Positions 1-7,967 of a stretch of DNA of 55,250 bases are shown here, in pieces; position 1 is the first letter of the stretch, and the number at the start of each line of letters is the position of its first letter. The notes beneath the pieces are model-generated. The model saw nothing but the letters and a program-made list of their open reading frames with translations, was not told the origin of the DNA and searched no databases. The stretch is from Clostridiales bacterium (lineage in GTDB: Bacteria > Bacillota > Clostridia > Christensenellales > Aristaeellaceae): positions 1 to 55,250 of the forward strand of contig SFNY01000023.1 in NCBI GenBank assembly GCA_004554085.1. The letters are read 5' to 3'. Made by a program: the position numbers and the translations under genes.

Positions 1-1
1 T

Positions 2-112
2 GTGACGTGCAGCTACTCCCACGACAACGGCCGCTTCCTGCTCTTCGCCCGCCAGCTCCGCGACGATGAGACCGAGGAGCAGATCATGGAGCAGTTTCAA
101 TCCCTGCTGTAA
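2..112 (+). CDS. C-terminal end of an unknown protein (5' truncated by window)
   Basis: Only the last 36 codons are visible, reading in frame to a TAA at 110-112. The tail is hydrophilic and acidic (DDETEEQIMEQFQSLL) and looks like a terminal amphipathic helix. No family can be named from this fragment. A good intrinsic terminator follows within 20 bases, so this is the last gene of its transcription unit. Confidence 0.6.
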   Translation: MTCSYSHDNGRFLLFARQLRDDETEEQIMEQFQSLL

Positions 113-128
113 AACCCCGACATGATAA

Positions 129-157
129 AACCCGCGAGTTGACCTCGTGGGTTTTTA
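129..157 (+). terminator. Rho-independent terminator
   Basis: A 10-bp stem (AACCCGCGAG with CTCGTGGGTT, one G-T pair) has a 5-nt loop and runs into a T tract. It closes the transcription unit of the truncated gene at the left edge. Confidence 0.85.
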
Positions 158-182
158 ATAGGTAAGCAATTTCCTCACAGAC

Positions 183-216
183 ACCGGCAATTAAGGCGAT
201 TGCCGGTATTCTTTTT
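183..216 (+). terminator. Second hairpin followed by T-rich tract
   Basis: A perfect 9-bp stem (ACCGGCAAT with ATTGCCGGT) has a 7-nt loop and is followed by ATTCTTTTT. It lies 26 bases after the first terminator and probably acts as a tandem backup, insulating the citrate operon downstream. Confidence 0.6.
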
Positions 217-289
217 CCAATCTTGCTGTGCAATTCCTCCGAATCCCCACAGCGAAATGTGGCCAAAGCGGAAATTCGAAAGGAATGGC

Positions 290-318
290 TTGACAAGGGA
301 TGTATAATTGTATACAAT
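290..318 (+). promoter_or_regulatory. Sigma-A promoter of the citrate operon
   Basis: TTGACA (290-295), a 17-bp spacer and TACAAT (313-318) give a near-consensus promoter. The -10 box lies inside the palindrome at 301-324, so a protein bound there would block RNA polymerase. The first gene starts 34 bases further on, with a GAGGTGA ribosome site at 339-345. Confidence 0.85.
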
Positions 319-324
319 AATACA
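301..324 (+). promoter_or_regulatory. 24-bp palindromic operator overlapping the -10 box
   Basis: The core ATTGTATACAAT (307-318) is a perfect palindrome. It extends on both sides to TGTAT (301-305) and ATACA (320-324), leaving one mismatched pair (306/319). TTGTATACAA-type dyads are typical targets of GntR-family FadR/FCD regulators. The operon it precedes encodes exactly such a protein at 1742-2389, so autoregulation is the simple inference. Confidence 0.75.
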
Positions 325-351
325 CAACTTTCTGATACGAGGTGACGCCAG

Positions 352-1728
352 ATGCTGGAAATCTCCGATAAAACCAACCTTCTGGAGCAGAAGAGCTATA
401 AATATTCCCTCCAGGACATCCCCGATCCGAACCTGTACCGCGACATCTATCCCTACGACGCGGTGCCGCGCATTCCCTTCAACCACCGGAGGGTGCCCAT
501 GGGCATGCCGGAGAACATCTGGATCACGGACACCTCCTTCCGCGACGGCCAGCAGTCGGTGGAGCCGTACAGCGTGGAGCAGATCGTTGAGCTCTACAAG
601 CTGCTCTCCCGGCTCAGCGGGCCCTACGGCATCATCCGCCAGACGGAGTTCTTCGTCTACAGCAAGAAGGACCGCGAGGCCATCCGCAAGTGTCAGGAGC
701 TGGGGCTGCGCTTTCCGGAGATCACGACCTGGATTCGCGCCAGCCGGGAGGACTTCAAGCTGGTGCGGAACCTGGGCATCAAGGAGACGGGCATTCTGGT
801 TTCGTGCAGCGACTACCACATCTTCAAGAAGATGAAGATGACCCGCAAGCAGACCATGGATTACTACCTGGCCACCGTGGCGGACGCCTTCGAGGCGGGC
901 GTGATGCCCCGCTGCCACCTGGAGGACATCACCCGCGCGGACTTCTACGGCTTCGTGGTGCCCTTCGTAAACGAGCTGCAAAAGATGAGCGTGGACGCGG
1001 GCATCCCCATCAAGATCAGGGCCTGCGACACCATGGGCTACGGCGTGCCGTACAGCGAAGTGGCGCTGCCCCGGAGCGTGCCGGGCATCATCTACGGCCT
1101 GCAACAGTACGCCGACGTGCCCAGCGAGATGCTGGAGTGGCACGGCCACAACGACTTCTACAAGGCCGTGGCCAACGCCTCGGCGGCCTGGCTCTACGGC
1201 GCGTCCGCAGTGAACTGCTCGCTGCTGGGCATCGGTGAGCGCACGGGCAACATCCCGCTGGAGGCCATGGTGATGGAGTACGCCTCGCTGCGCGGTTCGC
1301 TGGACGGCATGGACACCACCGTGATCACGGAGATCGCCGAGTACTTCCACAAGGAGATCGGCTACGACATTCCGGTGATGACCCCCTTCGTGGGCCGCAA
1401 CTTCAACGTGACCCGCGCCGGCATCCACGCCGACGGCCTGCTGAAGGATGCAGAGATCTACAACATCTTCGACACCGAGAAGCTGCTGGGCCGCAGGCAG
1501 TCGGTGATGATCGGGCAGAACAGCGGCCTTGCGGGCATCGCCTACTGGATCAACGAAAACTACCAGCTAACCGAATCTGAGCGGCTGGACAAGCACAATC
1601 CGCTGGTGGCGGAGGTCAAGAAGTGGATCGACGAGCAGTACGCCGACGGTCGTCAGACCTCGCTGAGCACGATGGAGCTGGAGACCAAGATCGAGGAGCT
1701 GTCCTTCGGGCGCTACCGCAGACTGTGA
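352..1728 (+). CDS. Re-citrate synthase (HMGL-like family)
   Basis: Catalyses acetyl-CoA + oxaloacetate to citrate with Re-face stereochemistry, using a metal-dependent aldolase-type barrel unrelated to the usual citrate synthase. The 458-aa protein has the family signature FRDGQQ at residues 63-68, a metal-binding HGH at 264-266 and GERTGN near 295-300, as in isopropylmalate and homocitrate synthases. From memory it resembles the Clostridium kluyveri Re-citrate synthase more than LeuA. Context supports this: aconitase and isocitrate dehydrogenase follow in the same operon, whereas no leucine gene does. ATG at 352 has GAGGTGA 6 bases upstream. A homocitrate or isopropylmalate synthase is the alternative reading, but is less consistent with the neighbours. 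Confidence 0.85.
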   Translation: MLEISDKTNLLEQKSYKYSLQDIPDPNLYRDIYPYDAVPRIPFNHRRVPMGMPENIWITDTSFRDGQQSVEPYSVEQIVELYKLLSRLSGPYGIIRQTEFFVYSKKDREAIRKCQELGLRFPEITTWIRASREDFKLVRNLGIKETGILVSCSDYHIFKKMKMTRKQTMDYYLATVADAFEAGVMPRCHLEDITRADFYGFVVPFVNELQKMSVDAGIPIKIRACDTMGYGVPYSEVALPRSVPGIIYGLQQYADVPSEMLEWHGHNDFYKAVANASAAWLYGASAVNCSLLGIGERTGNIPLEAMVMEYASLRGSLDGMDTTVITEIAEYFHKEIGYDIPVMTPFVGRNFNVTRAGIHADGLLKDAEIYNIFDTEKLLGRRQSVMIGQNSGLAGIAYWINENYQLTESERLDKHNPLVAEVKKWIDEQYADGRQTSLSTMELETKIEELSFGRYRRL

Positions 1729-1741
1729 GGAGGAAGAGAAC

Positions 1742-2389
1742 ATGCGCGTAGAATACAAGACCGTTTCCCTGGCCGACCAGGTGTTTGAGCGCCTGGAGGC
1801 GGAGATTCTCAGCGGAAAGTACCAGCGCGGCGAGGTGGTCACGGAGCTGCAGCTGTGCGCGGAGCTGGGCGTGAGCCGCACGCCGGTGCGCGAGGCCTTG
1901 CGCCGGCTTTCGCAGGAGCACCTGATCGAGGACAGCCCCCGGGGCACAGTGGTGCTGGGCGTGGTGCGCAAGGACTTCGAGGATATGTGCGCCATCCGCC
2001 TGCGCATCGAGGGCCTAGCGGTGCGGGGCTTCATCGACAACCTGACCGACGACAGCCTGCGTCAGCTGCGCGAGGCCGTGGAGTTCCAGGAGTTCTACCT
2101 CAACAAGAGCGACCCCGACCACATCAAGGCCATGGATTCCCGCTTCCATGAATTGATCTACCAGAACTGCGGCAGCGCCATCCTCTGCGACACGTTGGCC
2201 CCGCTGCACAAAAAGGTACAAAAGTTCCGCAGGCTGTCCATCGAGCAGAGCGGCCGCGCGGAGACCTCCGTCAAGGAGCACCGGGCCATCTACGAGGCCA
2301 TCGCCGCAAAGGACGCGGACCTGGCCGAGCGCTTGATGAACGAGCACATCGGCAACGCCATGCGGACCATCATCGAAAAGGAGCTGTGA
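1742..2389 (+). CDS. GntR/FCD-family transcriptional regulator
   Basis: A 215-aa repressor-type regulator. Residues 1-75 form a winged helix-turn-helix with the GntR signature GVSRTPVREALRRL. Residues about 85-210 form a helical FCD ligand domain, with the metal-binding pattern D-x3-H (DSRFH) and two later histidines (KEH, NEH). FCD regulators commonly sense small carboxylic acids, so citrate, oxaloacetate or 2-oxoglutarate are plausible effectors (inference). The gene lies between the synthase and aconitase, 13 bases after the former and 3 before the latter. It is the obvious candidate to bind the palindrome at 301-324. GAGGAGGAAG precedes the ATG. Confidence 0.9.
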   Translation: MRVEYKTVSLADQVFERLEAEILSGKYQRGEVVTELQLCAELGVSRTPVREALRRLSQEHLIEDSPRGTVVLGVVRKDFEDMCAIRLRIEGLAVRGFIDNLTDDSLRQLREAVEFQEFYLNKSDPDHIKAMDSRFHELIYQNCGSAILCDTLAPLHKKVQKFRRLSIEQSGRAETSVKEHRAIYEAIAAKDADLAERLMNEHIGNAMRTIIEKEL

Positions 2390-2392
2390 GTT

Positions 2393-4324
2393 ATGGGACT
2401 GAGCATCGCACAGAAGATCATTCGCGCACATCTGCTGGAGGGGGAGATGACCCCCGGCAGCGAAATTGCCCTTCGCATCGATCAGACCCTCACCCAGGAC
2501 GCGACCGGCACCATGGCCTATCTGGAATTTGAAACCATGGGCGTGGACCGGGTGCGCACCGAGCGCAGCGTGGCCTACATCGATCACAACACCCTGCAGT
2601 GCGGCTTCGAGAACGCCGACGACCACCGCTACATTCAGTCCGTGGCGAAGAAGCACGGCGTGTACTTCTCCCGCCCGGGCAACGGCATCTGCCACCAGGT
2701 GCACCTCGAGCGCTTCGGCATTCCCGGAAAGACGCTGATCGGCTCCGACAGCCACACCCCCACCGGCGGCGGTCTGGGCATGCTGGCCTTCGGCGCGGGC
2801 GGAATGGACGTGGCCGTTGCCATGGGCGGCGGCGCGTATCACATCGCCATGCCGAAGCTGTTCAAGGTCAACCTCACGGGCAAGCTTTCGCCCTACGTCA
2901 CCGCCAAGGACGTGAGCCTGGAGATTCTGCGCATTCTGTCCGTCAAGGGCGGCGTGGGCGCGATCATCGAGTGGGGCGGCGCGGGCGTTTCGACCCTCAG
3001 CGTGCCGGAGCGCGCCACCATCACCAACATGGGCGCGGAGCTGGGCGCTACGACCTCCATCTTCCCCTCGGACGAAGTTACCCGCGCGTTCCTCGAGGCA
3101 CAGGGCCGGGGCGCGGACTACGTGCCGCTCTCCAGCGACCCCGACGCGCAGTACGATAAGATCATCGACATCGACCTCTCCGCCCTCGAACCGCTGATCG
3201 CCTGCCCCCACAGCCCGGACAACGTGGTGCCCGTGCGCGAGATCGCGGGCACGAAGGTGGATCAGGTGTGCATCGGCTCCTGTACGAATTCCTCGCTGCT
3301 GGACATGCTGAAGGTTGCCGCCATCCTCAAGGGCAAGCAGATTTCCCCGGAGGTCAGCCTGTCCATCTCGCCCGGCTCCAAGCAGGTGCTGCGCATGCTG
3401 TCGGAGTGCGGCGCGCTCAGCGACATACTCCAGAGCGGTGCGCGGGTGCTGGAGTGCGCCTGCGGCCCCTGCATCGGCATGGGCTTCTCGCCGAACTCGG
3501 CGGGCGTGTCCCTGCGCACCTTCAACCGCAACTTCGAGGGCCGCAGCGGCACCGCCGACGCGCGGGTGCACCTGGTCTCCCCGGAGACTGCGGCGGCGTC
3601 CGCGCTCACGGGCGTGATCACCGACCCCCGAACCCTGGGCGGCGCACTGAACGTCTCCCTGCCGGAGCGCTTCACGCTGGACGATAGCGCCGTGCTGGCT
3701 CCCGCGTCCCCCGAGGAAGCGGCGAATGTGGAGGTCGTGCGCGGCCCGAACATCAAGCCCTTCCCGGCCTGCAAGCCCGTGGAGGACGAACTCAAGGCGC
3801 AGCTGACCCTGAAGGTGGGCGACAACATCACCACCGACCACATCATGCCCGCCGGCGCGAAGATCCTGCCCTATCGCTCGAACATCCCGTACCTGTCGAA
3901 GTTCTGCTTCGGCGTGTGCGACGCGGATTTCCCGCAGCGCGCCATCGAGGCCGGACAGAGCATCATCGTGGGCGGCGCAAACTACGGCCAGGGTTCCTCC
4001 CGCGAGCACGCCGCGCTGGTTCCGCTGTACCTGGGCGTGCGGGCGGTGGTGGCCAAGAGCTTCGCCCGCATCCACGTGGCGAATCTGATCAATGCGGGCA
4101 TCCTGCCGCTGACCTTCGCAAACCCCGACGACTACGACGGCCTGAATCAGGGCGACATGCTCTCCCTGCGCGGCGTGTTCGAGGGCATGGAGCGCGGCAG
4201 CGTCACCCTGACGGACGAGACCACCGGCGAGGAGATCGCCCTCGTCTGTAATCTCACCGAGCGCCAGCGCGCCATGCTTCGCGCGGGCGGACTGCTGGCC
4301 TACACCCGTGAAGGAGGAATCTGA
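2393..4324 (+). CDS. acn: Aconitate hydratase
   Basis: Converts citrate to isocitrate through cis-aconitate in the cytoplasm. The 643-aa protein is of the short, mitochondrial-like class. It carries the three [4Fe-4S] ligands: C297 in GSCTNS, and C357 and C360 in CACGPC. The substrate-binding GSDSHT lies at 117-122. The C-terminal swivelling domain contains GANYGQGSSREHAAL. It starts 3 bases after the GntR gene with AAGGAG upstream. Its 3' end carries the ribosome site for the isocitrate dehydrogenase gene. A homoaconitase or isopropylmalate isomerase is unlikely, because both domains are fused and of full aconitase length. Confidence 0.93.
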   Translation: MGLSIAQKIIRAHLLEGEMTPGSEIALRIDQTLTQDATGTMAYLEFETMGVDRVRTERSVAYIDHNTLQCGFENADDHRYIQSVAKKHGVYFSRPGNGICHQVHLERFGIPGKTLIGSDSHTPTGGGLGMLAFGAGGMDVAVAMGGGAYHIAMPKLFKVNLTGKLSPYVTAKDVSLEILRILSVKGGVGAIIEWGGAGVSTLSVPERATITNMGAELGATTSIFPSDEVTRAFLEAQGRGADYVPLSSDPDAQYDKIIDIDLSALEPLIACPHSPDNVVPVREIAGTKVDQVCIGSCTNSSLLDMLKVAAILKGKQISPEVSLSISPGSKQVLRMLSECGALSDILQSGARVLECACGPCIGMGFSPNSAGVSLRTFNRNFEGRSGTADARVHLVSPETAAASALTGVITDPRTLGGALNVSLPERFTLDDSAVLAPASPEEAANVEVVRGPNIKPFPACKPVEDELKAQLTLKVGDNITTDHIMPAGAKILPYRSNIPYLSKFCFGVCDADFPQRAIEAGQSIIVGGANYGQGSSREHAALVPLYLGVRAVVAKSFARIHVANLINAGILPLTFANPDDYDGLNQGDMLSLRGVFEGMERGSVTLTDETTGEEIALVCNLTERQRAMLRAGGLLAYTREGGI

Positions 4325-4325
4325 C

Positions 4326-5474
4326 ATGAAGCGATACATCGACGCGGCTGTGGAGCAGTTCCGCAACCTGCTGAGCGAGCAGCTGGCCCGGGTGGAGGTG
4401 CTGGAGAAGGGCGCGGGCGCGAAGGACTTTGCGAAGCTTGAAAAGGTCACCATCGGCGTCTGCGGCGGCGACGGCATCGGCCCGGTGATCGTGGATGCGG
4501 CGCGCAGCGTGCTGGAAGCGCTGCTGGCAGATGAAATTGCGTCCGGACGCGTGGAGCTTGTGACCATCGAGGGCCTGACCCTCGAAAACCGCATGAAGCT
4601 GGGCCAGAGCGTGCCCAAGGACACCCTCACGGCCATCCGCCAGTGCGACGTGCTGCTCAAGGGCCCCACCACCACCCCCAAGGGCGGCGCGATGGAGAGC
4701 GCCAACGTGACCCTGCGGAGGGAGCTGGATCTCTACGCCAACGTGCGCCCGGTGTCCATCCCCGAGGAGGGCTGCGACTGGACCTTCTTCCGGGAGAACA
4801 CCGAGGGCGAATACGTGCTGGGCAGCCGTGGCGTGGAGATTCCGGACGTGCTGGCCATGGACTTCAAGGTGACCACCCGCCCCGGCACCCGGCGCATCGC
4901 CCGCGCGGCCTTTGAGTTTGCCCGCAACAACGGCAAGAAGCGCGTGTCCATCGTCACCAAGGCCAACATCATGAAAAAGACCGACGGCAGCTTCAGCGCC
5001 ATCTGCCACGAGATCGCGAGGGAGTACCCGGAGATTCAGGTGGACGAGTGGTACATCGACATCATGACCGCCAACCTGGTCAACCCCGCCATCCGCAAGC
5101 AGTTCGAGGTGTTCCTGCTGCCCAACCTCTACGGCGACATCATCACCGACGAGGCCGCACAGCTCCAGGGCGGCGTGGGCACGGCGGGCAGCGCCAACAT
5201 CGGCGACCGCTACGCCATGTTCGAGGCCATCCACGGTTCCGCGCCCCGGATGATCGAGGAGGGCCTGGGCGACTACGCAAATCCCATGAGCATCCTCCGT
5301 GCGGTGGAGCTTCTGCTGCGGCACATCGCCCGGGCCGACAAGGCGGATCTGCTGGATCGGGCGCTGACCCTCTGCGGCGAGACCGAGCGCAGGCTCGTTG
5401 TCACCGGCGACCGCGACGGCGCGACCTGCCGGGAATTTGCGGACTACGTGCTGGAGACCCTGGCGCGGCTGTAA
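4326..5474 (+). CDS. icd: Isocitrate dehydrogenase (isocitrate/isopropylmalate family)
   Basis: Oxidative decarboxylation of isocitrate to 2-oxoglutarate, completing a glutamate-forming branch with the two enzymes upstream. The 382-aa protein has GGDGIGP at residues 47-53, the substrate-binding arginine segment (RRELDLYANVRP), FFRENTEGEY, and the metal-site NLYGDIITDEAA. The cofactor loop reads HGSAPRMI, which lacks the Lys-Tyr of NADP enzymes; NAD use is inferred. I place the start at ATG 4326, 8 bases after GGAGG. An in-frame GTG at 4308 lies upstream of that ribosome site and is unlikely. An isopropylmalate dehydrogenase identity is excluded only by context. Confidence 0.88.
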   Translation: MKRYIDAAVEQFRNLLSEQLARVEVLEKGAGAKDFAKLEKVTIGVCGGDGIGPVIVDAARSVLEALLADEIASGRVELVTIEGLTLENRMKLGQSVPKDTLTAIRQCDVLLKGPTTTPKGGAMESANVTLRRELDLYANVRPVSIPEEGCDWTFFRENTEGEYVLGSRGVEIPDVLAMDFKVTTRPGTRRIARAAFEFARNNGKKRVSIVTKANIMKKTDGSFSAICHEIAREYPEIQVDEWYIDIMTANLVNPAIRKQFEVFLLPNLYGDIITDEAAQLQGGVGTAGSANIGDRYAMFEAIHGSAPRMIEEGLGDYANPMSILRAVELLLRHIARADKADLLDRALTLCGETERRLVVTGDRDGATCREFADYVLETLARL

Positions 5475-5530
5475 CAAACAATCCCCGGCAGATTGCCATC
5501 CGATGGGCACTGAGCCCCGAATACAAACGT

Positions 5531-5574
5531 GCGAGCTGTCCCGACAGGCGTTTTTGCCATGTGGGACAGCTCGC
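5531..5574. repeat. Inverted repeat between convergent genes
   Basis: A perfect 12-bp dyad, GCGAGCTGTCCC with GGGACAGCTCGC, is separated by 20 bases that contain a T5 run. It follows icd by 56 bases and faces the convergent gene at 5636-6295. It could terminate either strand, but the T run sits inside the loop rather than after the stem, so it is not a canonical terminator. Confidence 0.6.
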
Positions 5575-5635
5575 AATTCCATATTCGGTTCATCGGAAGC
5601 GGCTGGATCTGTGCGCATTTCCGGCGCAGACATGA

Positions 5636-6295
5636 TCACAGGAATACGGATTTATCTGAATTTTGGGAAAAAATGGAACGGGAACCGGTTGCATTGAAGT
5701 CCTTTTCCATGCATGCCAGGAAAGCATTCATCAGATCAAATCCGCGCCCCTTGACGCTTCCGACGGTTTGCGTACCTAGGAAGGGAACATTTCGCTTTAC
5801 CTCCGATGGCACGTTTTCGTCCTTGTTGAGCATGCAGTAATAGTATCCATCGCCGTCCTTGCCGAGAACGATGCCGAAGATTCTCGCTTCAAGGGTGTCG
5901 CTTTGAACGGGCATGAAGCACTGGGCGGCGGCATTTCCATTCGAGAGCTGGAAGGTATCGGCATTCCAATGTGTTGGATCGGTGTCGTTGTTCCGCATAT
6001 CAATGATACTCTTGGGCAAGTTCACAATCGACGGATCATTGCAGAAGGCCAGATATGAACCCCTAAAGAACTTCAGAACGGACATCACATCATTTGCACG
6101 CACGAACTGTTCAAATGCTGCATGCTGGCTGCGGACAATATCAAACACAGCTCCGGATGCGAAGTGATCCGAAGGGGCTCTCTGAGACATCTGTTCAAAT
6201 ACCATGCGGAATATATCCTCTTTTGAATTGAATTGCTTTTCAGCAGAGGGCTCCGGCTTATGTTTCTTGCTCTTGAAGAAATCCAGAAATCCCAT
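5636..6295 (-). CDS. Orphan protein of unknown function (AT-richer gene)
   Basis: A 219-aa soluble, probably cytoplasmic protein starting MGFLDFFKSKKHK. An in-frame start 10 codons upstream (6325) is rejected, because AAGGAGGTC lies just before ATG 6295. The body has a helical N-terminal half and a strand-rich C-terminal half (FGIVLGKDGDGYYYCMLNKDE), with no signal peptide or membrane segment. I do not recognise the family. Base composition is visibly lower in GC than the genes on either side. It sits alone between convergent icd and the plus-strand replication operon, suggesting later acquisition. Confidence 0.75.
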   Translation of the reverse strand: MGFLDFFKSKKHKPEPSAEKQFNSKEDIFRMVFEQMSQRAPSDHFASGAVFDIVRSQHAAFEQFVRANDVMSVLKFFRGSYLAFCNDPSIVNLPKSIIDMRNNDTDPTHWNADTFQLSNGNAAAQCFMPVQSDTLEARIFGIVLGKDGDGYYYCMLNKDENVPSEVKRNVPFLGTQTVGSVKGRGFDLMNAFLACMEKDFNATGSRSIFSQNSDKSVFL

Positions 6296-6452
6296 ACAGA
6301 ATGACCTCCTTATGTAAGCGATCAACCGAATTTGGTGCAGAATTGATGCAATATCTGTGTCAAACGGGTGAAAATTACGATATGAATATATTATAGCTTG
6401 TTATCGGATAAATGTCAATGAGACCAAGGCTGCGCGTTTGCACGTCTGTCAT

Positions 6453-6480
6453 TGTCTTTTTGACGGATTTGTGCTATCAT
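6453..6480 (+). promoter_or_regulatory. Promoter of the dnaD-like operon
   Basis: An extended -10, TGCTATCAT (6472-6480), has a weak -35 (TTGTCT, 6453-6458) 16 bases upstream. It lies 29 bases before the start of the DnaD-domain gene. Confidence 0.6.
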
Positions 6481-6509
6481 AAAACCACCTATGCGAAAGA
6501 GGGAGATTT

Positions 6510-7967
6510 ATGCCGTTTTGCAGCTTTTCCGAAGGCGCGGCCATGTTCGACGTCACGCCCATTGAGAATATGTTTCTGCTGGAATACCTGCCCACCGCGC
6601 CGGACGGCTATCTGCGCGTGTACCTGTATGCGCGCATGCTGTGCCTGCATCCGGAGCTGGGCGGTGAGCTGGCGGACGTGGCCAAGGCGCTGCACATGGA
6701 GGAGGAGGCCGTGTTCAACGCCTTCTCCTACTGGGAGCGCATGGGCCTGGTGGAGCGGCTGAGCGACCGTCCCCCGACCTACGCCATCCGCCCGCTGAAG
6801 GGCGGCGGAGAGGTGCGGACGGAGATGGATCGGGATTACTACAAGTACCGCGAGTTCAATTCCTCGCTGCAGGCCCTGTTTCCGCCGGGGGAGATGCTCC
6901 AGCCCAACCAGTACCAGATGGCAAACGACTGGCTGAACGTGCTGGGCTTTTCCCAGGAGGCGGCGCTGCGCATGCTGGAGTACGAAATCCGCCAGCCCGG
7001 CGGCAAGCGCGCGGCCTCGGTGTTCAAGCGGGCCAACAAGCGCGCGGCGGAGTGGGCGGATCGGGGCATCCGCAGCCTGGAAGACGTGAATCAGGCCATC
7101 TCCTACGACGATCAGGTCTATTCCCTGGCCTCGGCGGTGATGAAGCAGTTCGCCATGAACCGCCGCCCCACCGTGAACGAGCTGGACTGCGTGCGGCGCT
7201 GGATCGAGGACTGGAAGCTGACGGAGCAGGACGTGATCGCCGCCTGCGCTCAGACCACCAAGTCCCGCGCGCCGTCGATTGCCTACCTGGACGCCATCCT
7301 GAAGGCGCGTGTGGAGAGCGGATCCAACGATCACTTCGAGGCGGTCAAGGAATTGCTTCGGGAGCTGGGCGCGTCCAACGCCATGCCCACGCCCGATCAG
7401 ACCCGCAAGTACGCCGCCCTGCTGGAGCAGGGCTTTGAACCGGAGGCGCTGATGCTGGCGGCGGTGCAGTGCGCGCGCAAGCGCAAGCACGGCTTCGAGG
7501 ATCTGGAGTGGATGGTCGAGGAGTGGGGCAAGGCCGGGGTGCGCACGCGCGCCGATGCGGAGAAGTACATCGCCGACATGCAGCAGGCCACCCGCGAGGT
7601 GCGTGCGCTGCTGGAGACGGCGGGGCTGTCCCGCCGCCCGAACATGGATGATCTGGCGCGCTACGATTCCTGGCGCGCAAGGTTCAGCACGGAGCTGATC
7701 CAGTGCGCGGCGGAGTGCGCCCGGGGCAGAAGGGTGCCGGTGGTCTACATGGACAAGCTGCTCTCCGCCTGGGAGATAAGCGGCGTAACCACCCCCGAGG
7801 CCGCGCGCGCCCAGCACGCCCAGGTCACGGGTGCGGAGCGTACTTCGGGTGCGGAAAAACAGGCTGCGCCGGTGAACTTCCAGCAGCGCAGCTACACAGC
7901 GGAGGAGTCCCAAAGCGTGTATTTTGATCTTGAGAAATACTATGCGGAGGAGGATGAGGGCAAATGA
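6510..7967 (+). CDS. DnaD-domain replication initiation protein
   Basis: A 485-aa protein of the Firmicute DnaD/DnaB primosome family, which remodels origin DNA and helps load the replicative helicase. The N-terminal part (residues about 12-100) resembles a winged helix. It is followed by helical DnaB_2/DnaD-type repeats rich in aromatic and basic residues in the middle and C-terminal thirds. A GAGGGAGA site precedes ATG 6510; ATG 6543 is an alternative. It overlaps the next gene by 4 bases (ATGA). That gene encodes a DnaC/DnaI-like ATPase, the usual partner, so the assignment is strong. Confidence 0.85.
   Translation: MPFCSFSEGAAMFDVTPIENMFLLEYLPTAPDGYLRVYLYARMLCLHPELGGELADVAKALHMEEEAVFNAFSYWERMGLVERLSDRPPTYAIRPLKGGGEVRTEMDRDYYKYREFNSSLQALFPPGEMLQPNQYQMANDWLNVLGFSQEAALRMLEYEIRQPGGKRAASVFKRANKRAAEWADRGIRSLEDVNQAISYDDQVYSLASAVMKQFAMNRRPTVNELDCVRRWIEDWKLTEQDVIAACAQTTKSRAPSIAYLDAILKARVESGSNDHFEAVKELLRELGASNAMPTPDQTRKYAALLEQGFEPEALMLAAVQCARKRKHGFEDLEWMVEEWGKAGVRTRADAEKYIADMQQATREVRALLETAGLSRRPNMDDLARYDSWRARFSTELIQCAAECARGRRVPVVYMDKLLSAWEISGVTTPEAARAQHAQVTGAERTSGAEKQAAPVNFQQRSYTAEESQSVYFDLEKYYAEEDEGK

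Noticed and set aside
4308..4325. GTG at 4308 as the isocitrate dehydrogenase start
   Set aside because: It precedes the GGAGG site that serves ATG 4326 and lies within the aconitase coding region.
2015..4705. Long minus-strand open frame opposite the aconitase gene
   Set aside because: It is antisense to aconitase and overlaps the regulator and icd genes. It is rich in His/Ala/Val/Gly, as expected from the complement of GC-rich codons, and has no ribosome site or recognisable domain.
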